A program made the translations under genes and the position numbers. Shown piece after piece: positions 32,637 through 45,415 of a stretch of DNA of 64,000 nucleotides. The notes below the pieces were generated by a model. That model had not been told where the DNA came from. It was given only the letters and a program-made list of their open reading frames with translations, and made no database searches. The stretch is taken from NCBI GenBank assembly GCA_943737045.1, contig CALSFV010000001.1:2880001-2944000 (forward strand), written 5' to 3'. The stretch's first letter is position 1, and each line of letters begins with the position of its first letter. The stretch comes from Parapristionchus giblindavisi (lineage: Eukaryota; Nematoda; Chromadorea; Rhabditida; Diplogasteridae).

Positions 32637-35600
32637 GATCTTTGATCTTTGGTCTTTTTATCTCTATCGATAGATCAGACGACTAGACGACATAGTTGAC
32701 TGATGGAAGAATGGAAGGGAAGAAGGGGAAGATTCGAGTATTGGAGTAGGATATGCATGAGAAGACTAAGACATGCATTTAGGATAAGACTGATGATACG
32801 TACAGAATGTATCTACAACTATCTCCCTCTTCCTATTTGATATCTCCCTCTCCTTATTTCTCTCCCTCTCCTTTTTGCATTGTTCTGACATCGTTCTATT
32901 CGATAGATACGTCACAGTCTTTGTAGACGAAATGGTTCCTGGTTTCAGTTCTTTTTATATTCTTACTACTCAAAATCAATCATAATATGCTGAAATTACA
33001 ATCTGAAAAATCGATTATCTTATAGTTAGTAGGTCAAGGACTTGAAATAAGGGTGGGATACTGGAGGTTACTGTATATCGCGTGGCTAATCCCGTCTTCG
33101 ATAGCGAGATCAGTTCAAGATGCTATGCAATGAGCAATTGGGTTATAATAAGTCAAGGAACTACAGAATGATAATCTTCTCATCTAGAAAAAATTCTTGA
33201 TTTGAAAACAAGATTTTGAGGTTACTGTAGATAGGTATCGAGAAGTGAGTGTATAATGTACTTATTCTAGACATCGTTAAGCTGTTAGATATGTGGGTGA
33301 TGCTATAGAATGCATTGAGAAGATGGAGGAGGAGAATTGATAAGTAGAGAAGGGAGAGGGAGGGAGAGAGGGAGATAGAAGAAGAATCAAGACGACGATC
33401 ATTCCACGGATATTGAGGGATCGAATCAATTATTCAATCTTTAAAAAAACATTCTCATATTCCATTGTATATGTAAACATTCTAAAAAGCAAATTAATAT
33501 TTTTCGTGGAAGGTTATTTAGAATATAGGATATACGCATAAGATGATAAAATTAAACAAAATAAGTAAGAGTTAAATCAATATTTCAAATGATTATGTCC
33601 GCAGTAAATAAATATATTATTTTGTAGTTATTATTGTATTATGTTATTTTAAAATTTATTTGTTGACAGTATTGATCCTTGAATGTTTCAGAAGAATAAA
33701 TGAAATTTGTCTAAACCATCTATCAATTTCCGACTGTGTCACTGGTAGAGAGCAATACACGCGATCGTCACGATTTTTTAACTCTTCGAATTTTGAATGT
33801 GAACACCACTATGATCACTTCCCTTTATCCCATTTTAGATATCATTGCACCGTGTAACACCAATCCACCATTCAATATACAATATCCCCTTTGAGATGGT
33901 ATTTCTCTTAAAAAATAACAATAAGAGAGAGAGAGAGATATTTTGACTTCACTTCTTTATTTCACTGTCATTTCCTATTTTCTCTATATTTCTGCATATT
34001 ACTATTCTACAAAACAGATATTTGGTCTTCGAGAAGGACCGCTCATCACTAAAACTCTCGCTCAAAATAAGTATTCCCTGAAGGAACATTCTAGATTAAA
34101 AATACAGTCTTTGTTTATTTGCCCATCTAAACTATCAAATAACTGTCCATTCATCTATTACTCCTCTTTACTTTATTGCTTTTCTTTCCATATTATTTCC
34201 AATCAACAAATTGCCTTTTTCATAGTAATCTGATGATATCTCATAATTAGTGTCGACTACAACATAAATCCTTGCTTATCCAATTTCAATTGCAATACAT
34301 CAAAAAAGGAGAAAAGTGAGAGTGGAAGTCTCTTCATAGACCAATGCTCTCTCGTCGACAGAGAACAATGAAATAGTATGTGATATGAAGAGAGACAGGA
34401 ATAGACGATGCAGATATCGTAAGTCCAGACCGCTCAAGATGTATGAGGAAATGTCATAAACTTTTACATATCACACTTGAAATGCACAGAAGCTATATCT
34501 TTATCTCTCAGCATGAAAAATCGTAGAGAATATATTATACATGATCACAAGAATATAAGAAGGAATAAATTTTATGTGATTAAATTACATTTTTTAAATT
34601 AAAATGGGTAGAATTATTTGAGTGCATTTATGCTGCATTAAGCATATTCCCAATTCTCTATTTCATTATAAATTATGTTATTATTATTGCCATTATTAAT
34701 AATAATAAATCTTGTCGATCACATGGATGGTGATACTTTCAAGAATGTGATCTCTTTCGAAGACAGAAAAAGAGGAGAGAGTGTGGGATATGAAGAGATC
34801 GTCGATATGAATAATAATGTAATAAAGTAGTAATTGTATTCCATTTTATGAAATGGGTTCAACCTTTTAATGATTGAACTGATTCTGAATGACACTCAAG
34901 TAAAAGCGATAGATACCCAACAGTCCAAAGGAGATCTCGATAGTGTGAGACAGTCATTACTTTTAGAAATCAATCAAGATTATTCTAATCCATGTAAATT
35001 CTTTTTAATGGATTTACTCGAAATATGTTTTTTTCTTTATTCGCCTATTTCATTTCTAATTTGACATAGTGTCCTCATGTCATCGAAAGGCAAATCGGCT
35101 GATCATTATGCAGCACCGCATGTTTTACTTTTGTCCATGGATCCCCAGGTGTACCCACGTGTTTTTTTTAAAAATTAAATACAATTGGAATCTAACCCGG
35201 AAAATTCTAAAATAGTGGAAAAATGTTTTACGTCTGTTTAAAGATATGGTGAGGGAATACGGGGGATCTCATGCATAAAAAAGAAAACACGCTGTACTGT
35301 ATAAACTCTGTCGAATAGATATAATATTCCATCGTCTTTCAAAGAGAAACGAAGTGAATGAAAATAGTCGATCCCTTTTTGTTATTATTGTTTTCTTCTC
35401 TCTATTATTGTGAATTCCTCTCAATCATTCTTTCATTTTTCCTATAGACAACACATCTCTCATCAATCTCACCTTCACTCCCCATCTCTATTCATCATCC
35501 TATCTCCATCTACCCATACGACCTCTCCCTATCCCTCTACCTCTCTCTCCCTCTCTCTCCCTCTACCTGCTACTTCTTCTTGAATATCTCCCTCTACCTC

Positions 35601-36059
35601 CCTCTCTGACTTTGTATATCTGAATGTACCTCTTCCTCTTATTCTCCCTTTTAACTCTCCAAAACCTTTGCGCTTCAATCTCATAGTTAGTTGTTAGGGG
35701 AGATTGAGAGGAATATAGAATGAGAGTGGGAGAGGGATATGGAAGGAGAGGAAGAGGGAGGGAGAGAGAGAGAGAGATAGAGAGAGAGGGAGGGAGAAGG
35801 AGACATATGGTTGTAGTACCTTGTACAAGTTAGTCTCATCTGAGTATTGGTCTAATTATTGAGTCCAGCTGTTTCATTCTTCCATTTTCACACTTACTAC
35901 ACATATCCCACGATTATACATACTCAATGCTATAATGAACTACAATCAAAAGAATATTTGATATGAATAAGAGACAATATGAATTGTTCTCTCATCCGTA
36001 ATCATTTCTTCATCTCCAGACACATTCTTACGTGCATGATTGAGAGGATTTCGTACTCA

Positions 36060-36478
36060 CAAGGGAACTGTCTCAACTTAATGTGGCCATATTGCATGGG
36101 AATAATTTACCTGAATCAGTTTTCGATGCTGATTACGAATCCGTTTTCAAATGTTGCCCAATCGAGCTGAGATTCGAGAAAATCGATATTAAAATTCGCT
36201 AGTTAAATCGGAAATTCGTGAGACTTCCTATATAAACCATAACAATGAGTTCATAAACTCATCCATCAATTATCCAAACACCTCCTGCTGTAATTTAGTA
36301 GATATTGTAGGCAAGTTGTGAATTTTTGAATCAAATAGTCGAATTTCAAGATCGATTTTCTCGAATCTCAGCTCGATTGGGCAACGTTTGATAACGGATT
36401 CGTAATCATCATCGAAAACTGATTCAGGTAAATTATTCCCATGTCATATGGCCACATTAAGTTGAGACAGTTCCCTTG
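36060..36478. mobile_element. 419-bp inverted-repeat element, possible TCA duplication
   Basis: CAAGGGAACTGTCTCAACTT at the left is matched inverted at the right. The inverted similarity extends about 130 bp into each arm (e.g. CGATTTTCTCGAATCTCAGC). TCA flanks both sides (36057-36059 and 36479-36481), compatible with a 3-bp target duplication. No transposase. Confidence 0.7.
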
Positions 36479-38534
36479 TCAGACACATACAATCAGAATA
36501 TATTGGTACTCGTATGTGAATGGAAGAAGAGATTAAGAGAATGAATAAGGAAGTGAGAGATAATTAACTATTTAACATACATAATTTTAGTGTTAATAAT
36601 TCCTAATTATAGATAGAATGTGGTGTACAGTAGATTTTAAAAAAAAGTAATTTAGGTTTCACATAATTTTCTTTCTACTGAAAAGGAGTTTCAACTTCAG
36701 TTAGTGTTTTACTGTTTGCATGTTTTTTGTTGTCAGTTACTTCAAATTCATCGAAGCATATCATCCGATTCACAAGTCTCAATGAATCTATTCAAAGATG
36801 AACAAGGATATCTCAGAATACAATGAAATATAGTCAGTCCACGATAAAGATACAATGGTATACTGTAGAATGTTTCCTTCCTCTTCCTCCCTCTCATAAC
36901 ACAAATCTCATAAGTTGTACACACAAAGGCCTTTCAACATCATCGACGACGAGAAAGCGAAAACCGAGAAGAAATTAGCCCAATCTATCTATATTTCCTT
37001 CTTCTATTCCATTATTATGATACTGTATCCCTCTATGTCTAGGTGTTGTCCCTCTATAGACCTCCCCCGAAATAGGGAATTTGATGACTCTTCTTTCTTC
37101 TTTATTGAAGTGACTCTCCATCTCCCTCTCCCTCTCCTTCTCCCTCTACCTCTCCCTCTCCCTCTGTCTCGAATGGGCAAAAGAGATAGTGTTACGCTTT
37201 TCCATGATGTACAATTGTCTGGAATACATTTAATAGTGAAAGGTCGAAGATGATGACCATGGATGAGGATGGAAATGGACTTCATCTATCTGGTATTCAA
37301 AAATTCCGAAGAGAAAACTCTTCTGAACTTGGACAGATCGCTCTAGTGACATATCATGGTTCATGTATGATCAAGAGGATCTTCATCCAATGATCAAGAG
37401 GATCTTCATCCAATCTCTTCCAAATCACACTATTTTTATCCTCTCTGCCAATGAAACAGAGGCATTTCTCTCTTCAGTAGTGTAACAAATCCCCGAAAAC
37501 CAATTTGTCATGGGTCCATTATCTGTGGTCGAATGAAAGAATTTGAAGAGATTGACAATGTCTCACTTTCACTTAGAACTAATGATGTCTTCAAATGTCG
37601 TGAAAAGAAAATAAACGAGTGAATGTTTAAAAAGAGTAAAATTTTCTCTGATTTTCCTTTTTTTTCAATTTTACAATTACAGATGTCTTAGATATTCCTA
37701 GAGAACTACATAATTCAAGTATAGAAGTAGACGAAAAGGGAATATCAGTGAATTTGTAATGTATTCCCTCTATTAGACGATAGAGATCTATCCAAATTGT
37801 ACCCTATTAGAGAGTAATCGTCTCAAGTCTTTCAACTACTGCATATTTGAACTCATGAAGATAAAGATGAAGACTATCGAGTATTTCCTACAATATGGGT
37901 GGTATTTTATCCATTCATAATACTTCTCATATTGATCCATATGTGTGAACTTCGTTATGGTCATTGAAAGTATACAGTTTGGGTATGAACAGAACCAATA
38001 CCCTATTTGCATAATTCGCTCTCTCTAGTTCCCATTGTCTATCGGGGTTTTCCCCTACAGTATGAACGTATTCCACGTATTAAGCGAGTCCGTCATACAA
38101 TCTCAAGCGCTTAATACCAATACATAAGTGACTTAACTATTACTTATAATAACTTAACGTACTTAAATGCCTTAAATAACTTAAATCGCTTAATTCCACG
38201 GTAAGGTTCAAATACGTTCCCACACTAGAGAGGGATTAGGACGAATTGTAATTAGTGCGGGGGAAGAGATTCAGAAATGAATAAGGAGAGGAAAGAGAAG
38301 GAGAGAGGGAGAGGGAGAGAGAGAGAGGGAGAGGGAGAGGGAGAATGAAGGGTAACAAGAGTTCCTTATGGGGAAAAGCTAATTAGAGCAAAGGAAAAAC
38401 AAGCAAAATTCGGTGCAAAACGAGAAGAACGTTCGTTCAAACAAAATAAAAGAGTCCTTTTATTTGTGTTTTATAAAGGAAAACTTTGAATTAAAATATC
38501 ACTGGAGAAATTGCATGCAATTCTCTCAACCGTA

Positions 38535-39962
38535 CAGTGTAGGCAACAAGTCTCCGGCCACTTTTTCATTTTTTTATAACTTTTGATCCAGGAGAGCAAT
38601 CAAGCTGATCTTTTGAGTCAATGTACAGAATTTATTAAGGAATACAACCATGATGTGTTGGTGATATTACATTAGTTCATTATTGCTTAGTGATGACGCA
38701 ATCGAATTACACTTTTTTGAAAAATTTTATTTCTTTAGTCAACAGACCTGTTCTTCTGAAACATTGTGAGAGTGGAGAACCCCACTAGGGCTGCACAGTC
38801 AAACAATCCGGAATGGCTCCGACTCCGATTTCAAGCTGTAGCAGGGTTGCAACTTTGACCCCCAAAATTTATAACTCAGCTTCTTGCTGTGCTAACGACC
38901 CGTTCTAAGTGCAAAAGTGATGCTAGTGGCGAGTAATGTTTATCCCCAGATTACGGTAGTCATAGCTTGTCATTTGCCCTCAGGACATAAAATATTTTTT
39001 TGTAGGGAGGTCCGATTTTGAGACCCTACCGTTCAGAGGGCGGGTCTTCTAAAAATATGGTTCCTGCGCAAGCAGCTTTGTAATGTATCATATATTTATT
39101 CCCCATATTTTGGTTTGATTCCGATTCCTTTTAGACCCGTAGCTAAAGTTATGCTGGTCTACTCGGTTTCAGAGATAAAAAAACCAAAGATCAAAGATCG
39201 AAGTTCAGCAATAGTATAAAAACTTTTGTGAACATCTCTAACATGCATAGGTGCTTTGAAAATAAAAGATTTCATCAATTGAGGACCGGGAACGAGAGAA
39301 GTGAGAGAGAAAGCACAAGGGCGCGCACCGAGTAAACCTCAGCATAACTTTTGCTACGGGTCTGGAAGGAATCGGAACTAAACCAAAATAAGGGAAATAA
39401 ATATATGATACATTGCAAAGCGACATGCGGTGGAACCATAATTTTAGAAAACCTACCCTCTGAACGGTGGGGTCTCCAAATCAGTCCTTTCAAAAAATTT
39501 GTTTTTTCATGCCCTGAGGGCGAATGAAGAGATATGACTACCATAATCTGGGGCGAAACATTACTCCTCACTAGCATCATTTTGCCAGTTAGAACGGGTC
39601 GTTAGCACATCTAGAAGCTGAGTTATAAATTTTGGGGGTCAAAGTTGCAGCCATGCTACAGCTTGAAATCGGAGTCGGAGCCATTCCGGATTGTTTGACT
39701 GTGCAGCACTAGTGGGGTTCTCCACTCTCACAATGTTTCAGAAGAACAGGTCTGTTGACTAAAGAAATAAAATTTTTCAAAAAAGTGTAATTCGATTGCG
39801 TCATCACTAAGCAATAATGAACTAATGTAATATCACCAACACATCATGGTTGTATTCCTTAATAAATTCTGTACATTGACTCAAAAGATCAGCTTGATAG
39901 CTCTCCTGGATCAAAAGTTATAAAAAAATGAAAAAGTGACCGGAGACTTGTTGCCTACACTG
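38535..39962. mobile_element. 1.4-kb Tc1/mariner-type foldback element
   Basis: Ends CAGTGTAGGCAACAAGTCTC, flanked by TA on both sides (38533-38534 and 39963-39964), resembling Tc1-family termini. The two arms (about 660 bp each) are near-identical inverted copies meeting near 39,240. No transposase frame; the minus frames at 39238-39580 are read through the arm. Confidence 0.85.
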
Positions 39963-40590
39963 TATATCTTTTCTGCGCAATCTGCAAATAAAATAAATAA
40001 ATATTTATTGTTATATATTATATTGTTGAAGTGTTTCCCATAGAATTTCTTCTCTATTCATACTTCTAACCCCCTTCATGATGAAAGACTTCTAACACGA
40101 TTAGTCAAAGTTTGTGTAAACTTTTCCTCGTTTACATCCTCCTAAGACATTAAAAACTAAGTCCATATCTTAAAGGACTTAACCACTAAGTCCATGACAT
40201 AGTTACTAAAGATCTTAAGCACTAAATACAAGCCTTAAGGGAATTAAGTCTATAGGGAGGGTGGCAATAAATTCTTAAGGGTATTTATGACTAATGTTTC
40301 AGAGGTTGAACAGCGCATACTGAGAAGAGAGAACTAATACCCTTTACTCTCCCTCTCCCTCTCCCTCTCCCTCTCCCTCTCCCTCTCAGACATCTAAGTA
40401 CGTCCAGGAAACAAATCATATAGAGTCACGGAAGATGAAGATAAGAAGGTGAAATTCTCATTGAACGTATTAAAAACACGTTTAAAACACATGTCCAGTT
40501 TCCTATGGTTGACACAGAGCTCACAGTCCAAAGATCAAAGATCAAAGTCCAAATATCAAAGATCAAAGTTCAAAGATCAAATATGAGTAC

Positions 40591-41086
40591 CTGAAATAAG
40601 ATCAATTCTCTGTGGTGGAATATGCTTGATAAGAGCAGCAGCATCAAATATAGACATGGGCATCTTTTCTTCTTTCTTCTTTCCTTTTCTTTTCTTGTTT
40701 CGTTTCTCCTCGATTTCCTATTCATAATTTTTAGTTATCTTCATATTTATAGTTCACTACTTTCAGCTGCATAATGGCAAAAGAAAGAATGCAAATCTTC
40801 TCACAACTAACAATAACTACTCTACTGCTGTCTAAACATCTTCAATTTTGGCCCTATCGATTCCTAGGTTACTTAAATCCTATAGATAGTGCAGAAAATA
40901 CGCGATTCAAATTACGGTAGGGTACGGTAGATAATCAATCAATAAATCAATGAATAATACCTGCATTCGTTCTTTCATAGATTTCTTCCTTGACATACTA
41001 AATCCATGAGGATCAGGAGCAAGAGTACTCATAGGTGATTTAGCCTCCTCACTAATCAATAATCTCTCAGTCACATCCATTTCCAT
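40591..41086 (-). CDS. mec-2: mec-2 candidate upstream first exons c
   Basis: Exon 41086-40961 starts MEMDVTERLLISEEAKSPMS, continues TLAPDPHGFSMSRKKSMKER MQ, and ends CAG|GTATTA in phase 0. Exon 40717-40591 (acceptor ATGAATAG) continues EIEEKRNKKRKGKKKEEKMP and MSIFDAAALIKHIPPQRIDL, with donor TTTCAG|GTACTC in phase 1. Lys-rich cytoplasmic leader. Phase and strand fit splicing to 24319 across about 16 kb. It could instead be the start of a separate gene, but I find no other downstream exons for it. Confidence 0.6.
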
Positions 41087-44084
41087 GATTATCGATTGAT
41101 TGGATGACGTCACGATCGAAGATGTCTTCAGATGGACGACAACGACGATGTAGTCGAAGAAAGAGAAGAAGAAGGCGGAGTCAAAGGGTTGAAGAGATGA
41201 GAGAGTATGGAGATGGAGGAGAGTGGTTAGAGATGGAGAGGAAGAGAATAACTAGTAGTTAGTGTAGTAGAGATGAAGTGTGAAATGAGCGGTAGATAAC
41301 GAAAGGCAGAGGGAGAGGGAGAGGGAGAGGGAGAGGGAGAGGGAGAGGGAGAGGGAGAGATGCATAGGTCAGAACACATGTTCAACCACTCATTCATCTT
41401 CGTATAGCTCGTGTGAAATTGGAAGATGTTTCTTTGTCGTTCAGTGTAATTCTGTTCAAAAGTTGCGAAAAAATAAGAAAATTAGACGAAACGAAGCTAA
41501 AGCACTCCATGAACTTCTATTTTTCTTTTCGTAACTACTGAATAGCACGATACTCTATCGTTCTATTGATATGCTAAGATTAGGGTAATCACTTAGAATC
41601 AAATAACAAAGAAGAGTCATTTTGTCAGATTATATTGGACTACTTTCTCGTACTTCTATACTTATTTACTTATTTGATACGGACAGGTGCGACAGCAAAT
41701 ACAGAAGTGATAGATGAAGTATTAATAATAATAGAAAGGACATGGGGGAAGGTGAGAGGGATCATTTATCTCCATTCTATCAAGGAGATATACCAGGACT
41801 ATGAAAAGATCATAGATATTTCTATTCATTTAAAGTTGATTCGATGATCTACGCTAAATTTAAACTTCTATAATAGCAGAATGCTTCTCTTTCCTTTGAG
41901 TCCTTTCCATTGAATGATTTATTCATATAGAAATATCCTCTTTTTGTCCATTATCAAAGTGTTTCTAATGACAACCATCCCATTGGAGAATTATTTTATA
42001 CCTTTCCAGTAGATAAAAAATATTCTGAAGAAGCTAAAAATCAGATTGAGTAAGTGTGCAAAAATTAAGTGTCTGCACTCTTTCTGAAAATGTTTTCTCG
42101 AGTAGTGCAGTTTTGATAAATGGAAGATCTTCAAATGAACAAATCTTCTCTATTTTTAATTCACTCGTACCAATTGGATACCTATTCACTTATTGAACAA
42201 GAATCAATGCAAGGTATCGAATATCTAGATCAATAATGTTTGAAAACAAATTTACTTGTCCAGTTTCGATTCAATAAATGATCTCTTGAATGAATGATGA
42301 ATGATATGGTTTCAACATTTTACATATTCACACTTTCATTACAATTTCTCCGTTTCATTTCCAATGATCAAATCTTGTAATTACACGCTCTTTTTCTATT
42401 ACACGGAGAGAAGAGAAGACTCAGGTTTGATAGTGAGAGAGAAGTAGAGAGGGAGAAAAGGAGAGGGAGAATCTTGAAAAATAGGAAAGAGTCAAAGTTG
42501 AATTAACGATTGTCTCTAGAGTAGATCAGTGATTGATCGCTTGAAGTGAATATTGATAGTTGAATCAAAATAATTAATTAAAAACATAAAAGAAATTTAG
42601 AAGATCAGGATGAAATGAGTATTGTAAATTAGTGAGGTAATTTTCTCTATACATTTCTCTATTCAAAAGTTGAGAAAAGGAAAGTAGATAATAGTCTCCA
42701 TATCACCTGAAAGATTTTTCCATATCATTGAAATGATATTCTACAATATTCTTACACTAACAATAAGTCTGATTCATTAAAGATAATGTGATATCATCTA
42801 CCGAATGAAAATACTAAGAAGGTATCAATTTAGATTGAGTAAGAGAAGGAAACATTTTTTTCTTTCCTATAATTTACATAGTCCATTCATAAAGATCAAA
42901 CTGCAAAGTTACTTCCTCTCTGTGCATACAAAACAGGGAATTCATACATATTTCTCCAATACGTATGCTCTATATATTTAAATACTATAAGATGATTAGG
43001 TAGTATTATTGATTTGTTTCTTTTCTCCGAAGAAATAAAACTCACATTGAAAACTTTGATTAGTAATTCCTTGATAAGTATTATTTGAAACATATTCAAA
43101 ATATGTTAACTCTGTAAATCTGATGGATGGAGTAAAGATGAGTAAAGTACAAGGGCAAACAGTTGGACATCTAATAGATATATGTACAAGGGTAACTTTA
43201 TTCTCTACGTATCTCTTCCAATAAGTCCAGTTCTTAAGTCATTACAATATTTATGTGCAAAGTCCTTAAGTATACAGTATTAGGTCAATATTTCGTTAAA
43301 TAAACTTGGAGATGACCTCGTTTTCTAATCAATTTTTAATAATAAAAACTTTTAGATACATAAATGGGCATCGAGGAACATTTGAAAGGTTGTCTATTAT
43401 ATTGATTATATAATATTTTATCATTTCTTACAGAGAGGTTACTTATGGTGGGATATTATAGAATGTTTATTGTTTTCTATTTATCATTTTACAAAATATA
43501 TTTCGAGAAAGAGAATTGTATTTCAATATGGGAGGAATAAATAAATAATATATGAACAAACAACTACTTACTTGACTACTACAACAATGGTATTCATTAC
43601 ATGAAATTATCAGGACTCAATTTGTTTTTCTTGCACGAATCATTCATCAAGTAAAGGTAAAGGTAGATCCCGTTATTCAAGTCACACAAAGTCCTGCGGG
43701 TGATCACAGTCTCCTCGTTACATAATATTTAGGACGGTAAAAATTACCCAAAATATATTTTGCATTTTCATTAATTCTTTGACATTTCTAATATGACAAG
43801 TCTTCAGATTTGACATGACCGAGAGAGTGTGGAGAATGAAGAGAGTACAGAGAAAGATAGAAAGAAAAGAAGAAGAAGATATCAAGAAATGGTCCCAAGG
43901 GATGGACAAAGTTGAACCACACACAAAAAGAGATGAATTACATGATAATGATCAAACTATAAATACAAATGTATTCCGATGATAAAATACTTGTAATACT
44001 TTGTATCACTAAATCATACGTGGTTATTCTTATAGTGTACCATGTGGACTTACTCAGTAGATCAAAGATCACAAATGAACTTAC
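41087..44084 (-). other. Interval without recognised exons
   Basis: Intron or intergenic sequence. It holds a (GGGAGA)n tract at 41308-41359, a copy of the GGTGCGACAGCAAATACAGA repeat at 41665-41715, TTCAAAAGTTG fragments near 41455 and 42665, and the repeat fragment at 43655-43715. The 70-codon plus frame at 41635 overlaps repeat sequence and is not called. Confidence 0.4.
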
Positions 44085-45415
44085 GTCCTTTGGGCGGTTT
44101 CCCTTTTTTCGGAAAGTACCGAAAGTTTTCAGTCCTGATTACTGGTGCCTCTAGAACCATAACCGATCGGACGAGTGCATCCGAGGAGTACTGTAGAAGG
44201 GCCAAGATATTGATTGATATTGATTGAATAGGAATGATGACTACACGGAACGAACAAATCAAGCGTTAGTAATCAATGAGAAGGATGGAAATTTAGGAAA
44301 AATTGACTTTGTTTGTTATTGATTTTAAATATCATTGTCGTACACAGTAATGATTAGTTAGCATGAAAGAGATATTGGAATAGAAACCGCAACTCATTTA
44401 AAAAAGAACACTACACGAGACGATACTCTCTCATTCAGAAATAATGTGAGAGAGCTTGAGGAAAGCAGAGATATCTACTGTGTTGTGCAAAAAGTTGCGA
44501 TAAGAAATGAAAAATGCGAGAGAGCGTGTAAACGAGCTTTTTCCTGTTTTTTTGCAACTTTTGAACAGAACATAAGATATATTGAGGATATCCTTTAAGT
44601 TCACACCCCAAGCTAATTAGAACCTCTCCGCTCAGACAATACTCTCTCGCTTGGTTTGTCTACGAGAGAGTGTTGTCAGAGTGAAGAGTCAGAGTTCGGG
44701 ATATTCCTTTAAGGGAAGGAACACTTGTTGAGGGATGAATGACATAGTGAGAATCTGCAGAAGAAGAACAAGAAGAAGAATAAGGGAGGGAAGAACTTGA
44801 AAAGAAGAGCGAAAAGCAAGTGAATTATGCCAGTGTTTGGGGGTAAGTGAGCCATATTTGGAAAGAACCAAGAAACTAACAAGGGAATGCTCTGAAAAAA
44901 CAAAATATATGAAATTTTATGATATAAGGAACGACAGAATATTTAGTATTATATTCTCTTTTCAAAAAAATGGATAGTGTGATTGATATGAGACTGTTTC
45001 AATGTTGAACTCCCTCTATTGATCTCAAAAGAGAACTCCCTACTTTCAATGATTACTCAAATGATTTTTATTAAAGAATTCAGGATCGATGAATTTTAGT
45101 TGAGAAAATGAACTGCGCTGTGGGAAATATTTGTACGTTCTCACAAAAGAAATGAGAAATGATGGGATGAGGAAAAAACAAGCAGATAAAATGAAATAAA
45201 CATCAGGCTCATTCTATTTTTTGAGGATTTATGATCAGAAAAATACTTGTTCGCACTATTTGTAATCAACATTTTTAATTACCTCGCTAATTTTCTTTGT
45301 TCAAAGAAAAGCAACACAAAGCCAAATAATTATGTAAGCTGTAAAGCTAGAAAAATCAATCAATAATCGACAAAAATGAATGAATAATGGAACTAACCCT
45401 CATTTTGCTTGACAT
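44085..45415 (-). CDS. mec-2: mec-2 candidate upstream first exons d
   Basis: An 18-nt first exon at 45415-45398 (MSSKMR|GTTAGT, phase 0) joins exon 44190-44085 (acceptor CTTCTACAG). The latter reads YSSDALVRSVMVLEAPVIRT and ENFRYFPKKGKPPKG and ends GGAC|GTAAGTT in phase 1, again matching 24319. Basic tail, no recognised domain. The short first exon is the weak part; the 106-nt exon has good sites and only one open frame. Confidence 0.5.
44480..44573. repeat. About 95-bp MITE with TTCAAAAGTTGC-type ends
   Basis: GTTGTGCAAAAAGTTGCGA on the left against TTGCAACTTTTGAACAGAAC on the right, with a GAGAGAGCGTGTAAA core. The same family recurs at 62438-62547, with single ends near 41455 and 42665. 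Confidence 0.6.

Larger units (their letters stand above)
32637..40590 (-). other. 8-kb interval without recognised exons
   Basis: Lies between the canonical mec-2 first exon and the next upstream exon set. I see no splice-bounded coding exon. Contents: purine/pyrimidine tracts (33345-33380, 35525-35605, 35725-35800, 37117-37168, 38285-38345, 40347-40390), a 419-bp inverted-repeat element at 36060-36478, and a Tc1-type foldback at 38535-39962. Frames such as 33943-34233 (plus) and 36915-37253 (plus) are low-complexity or unsupported. Confidence 0.45.
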
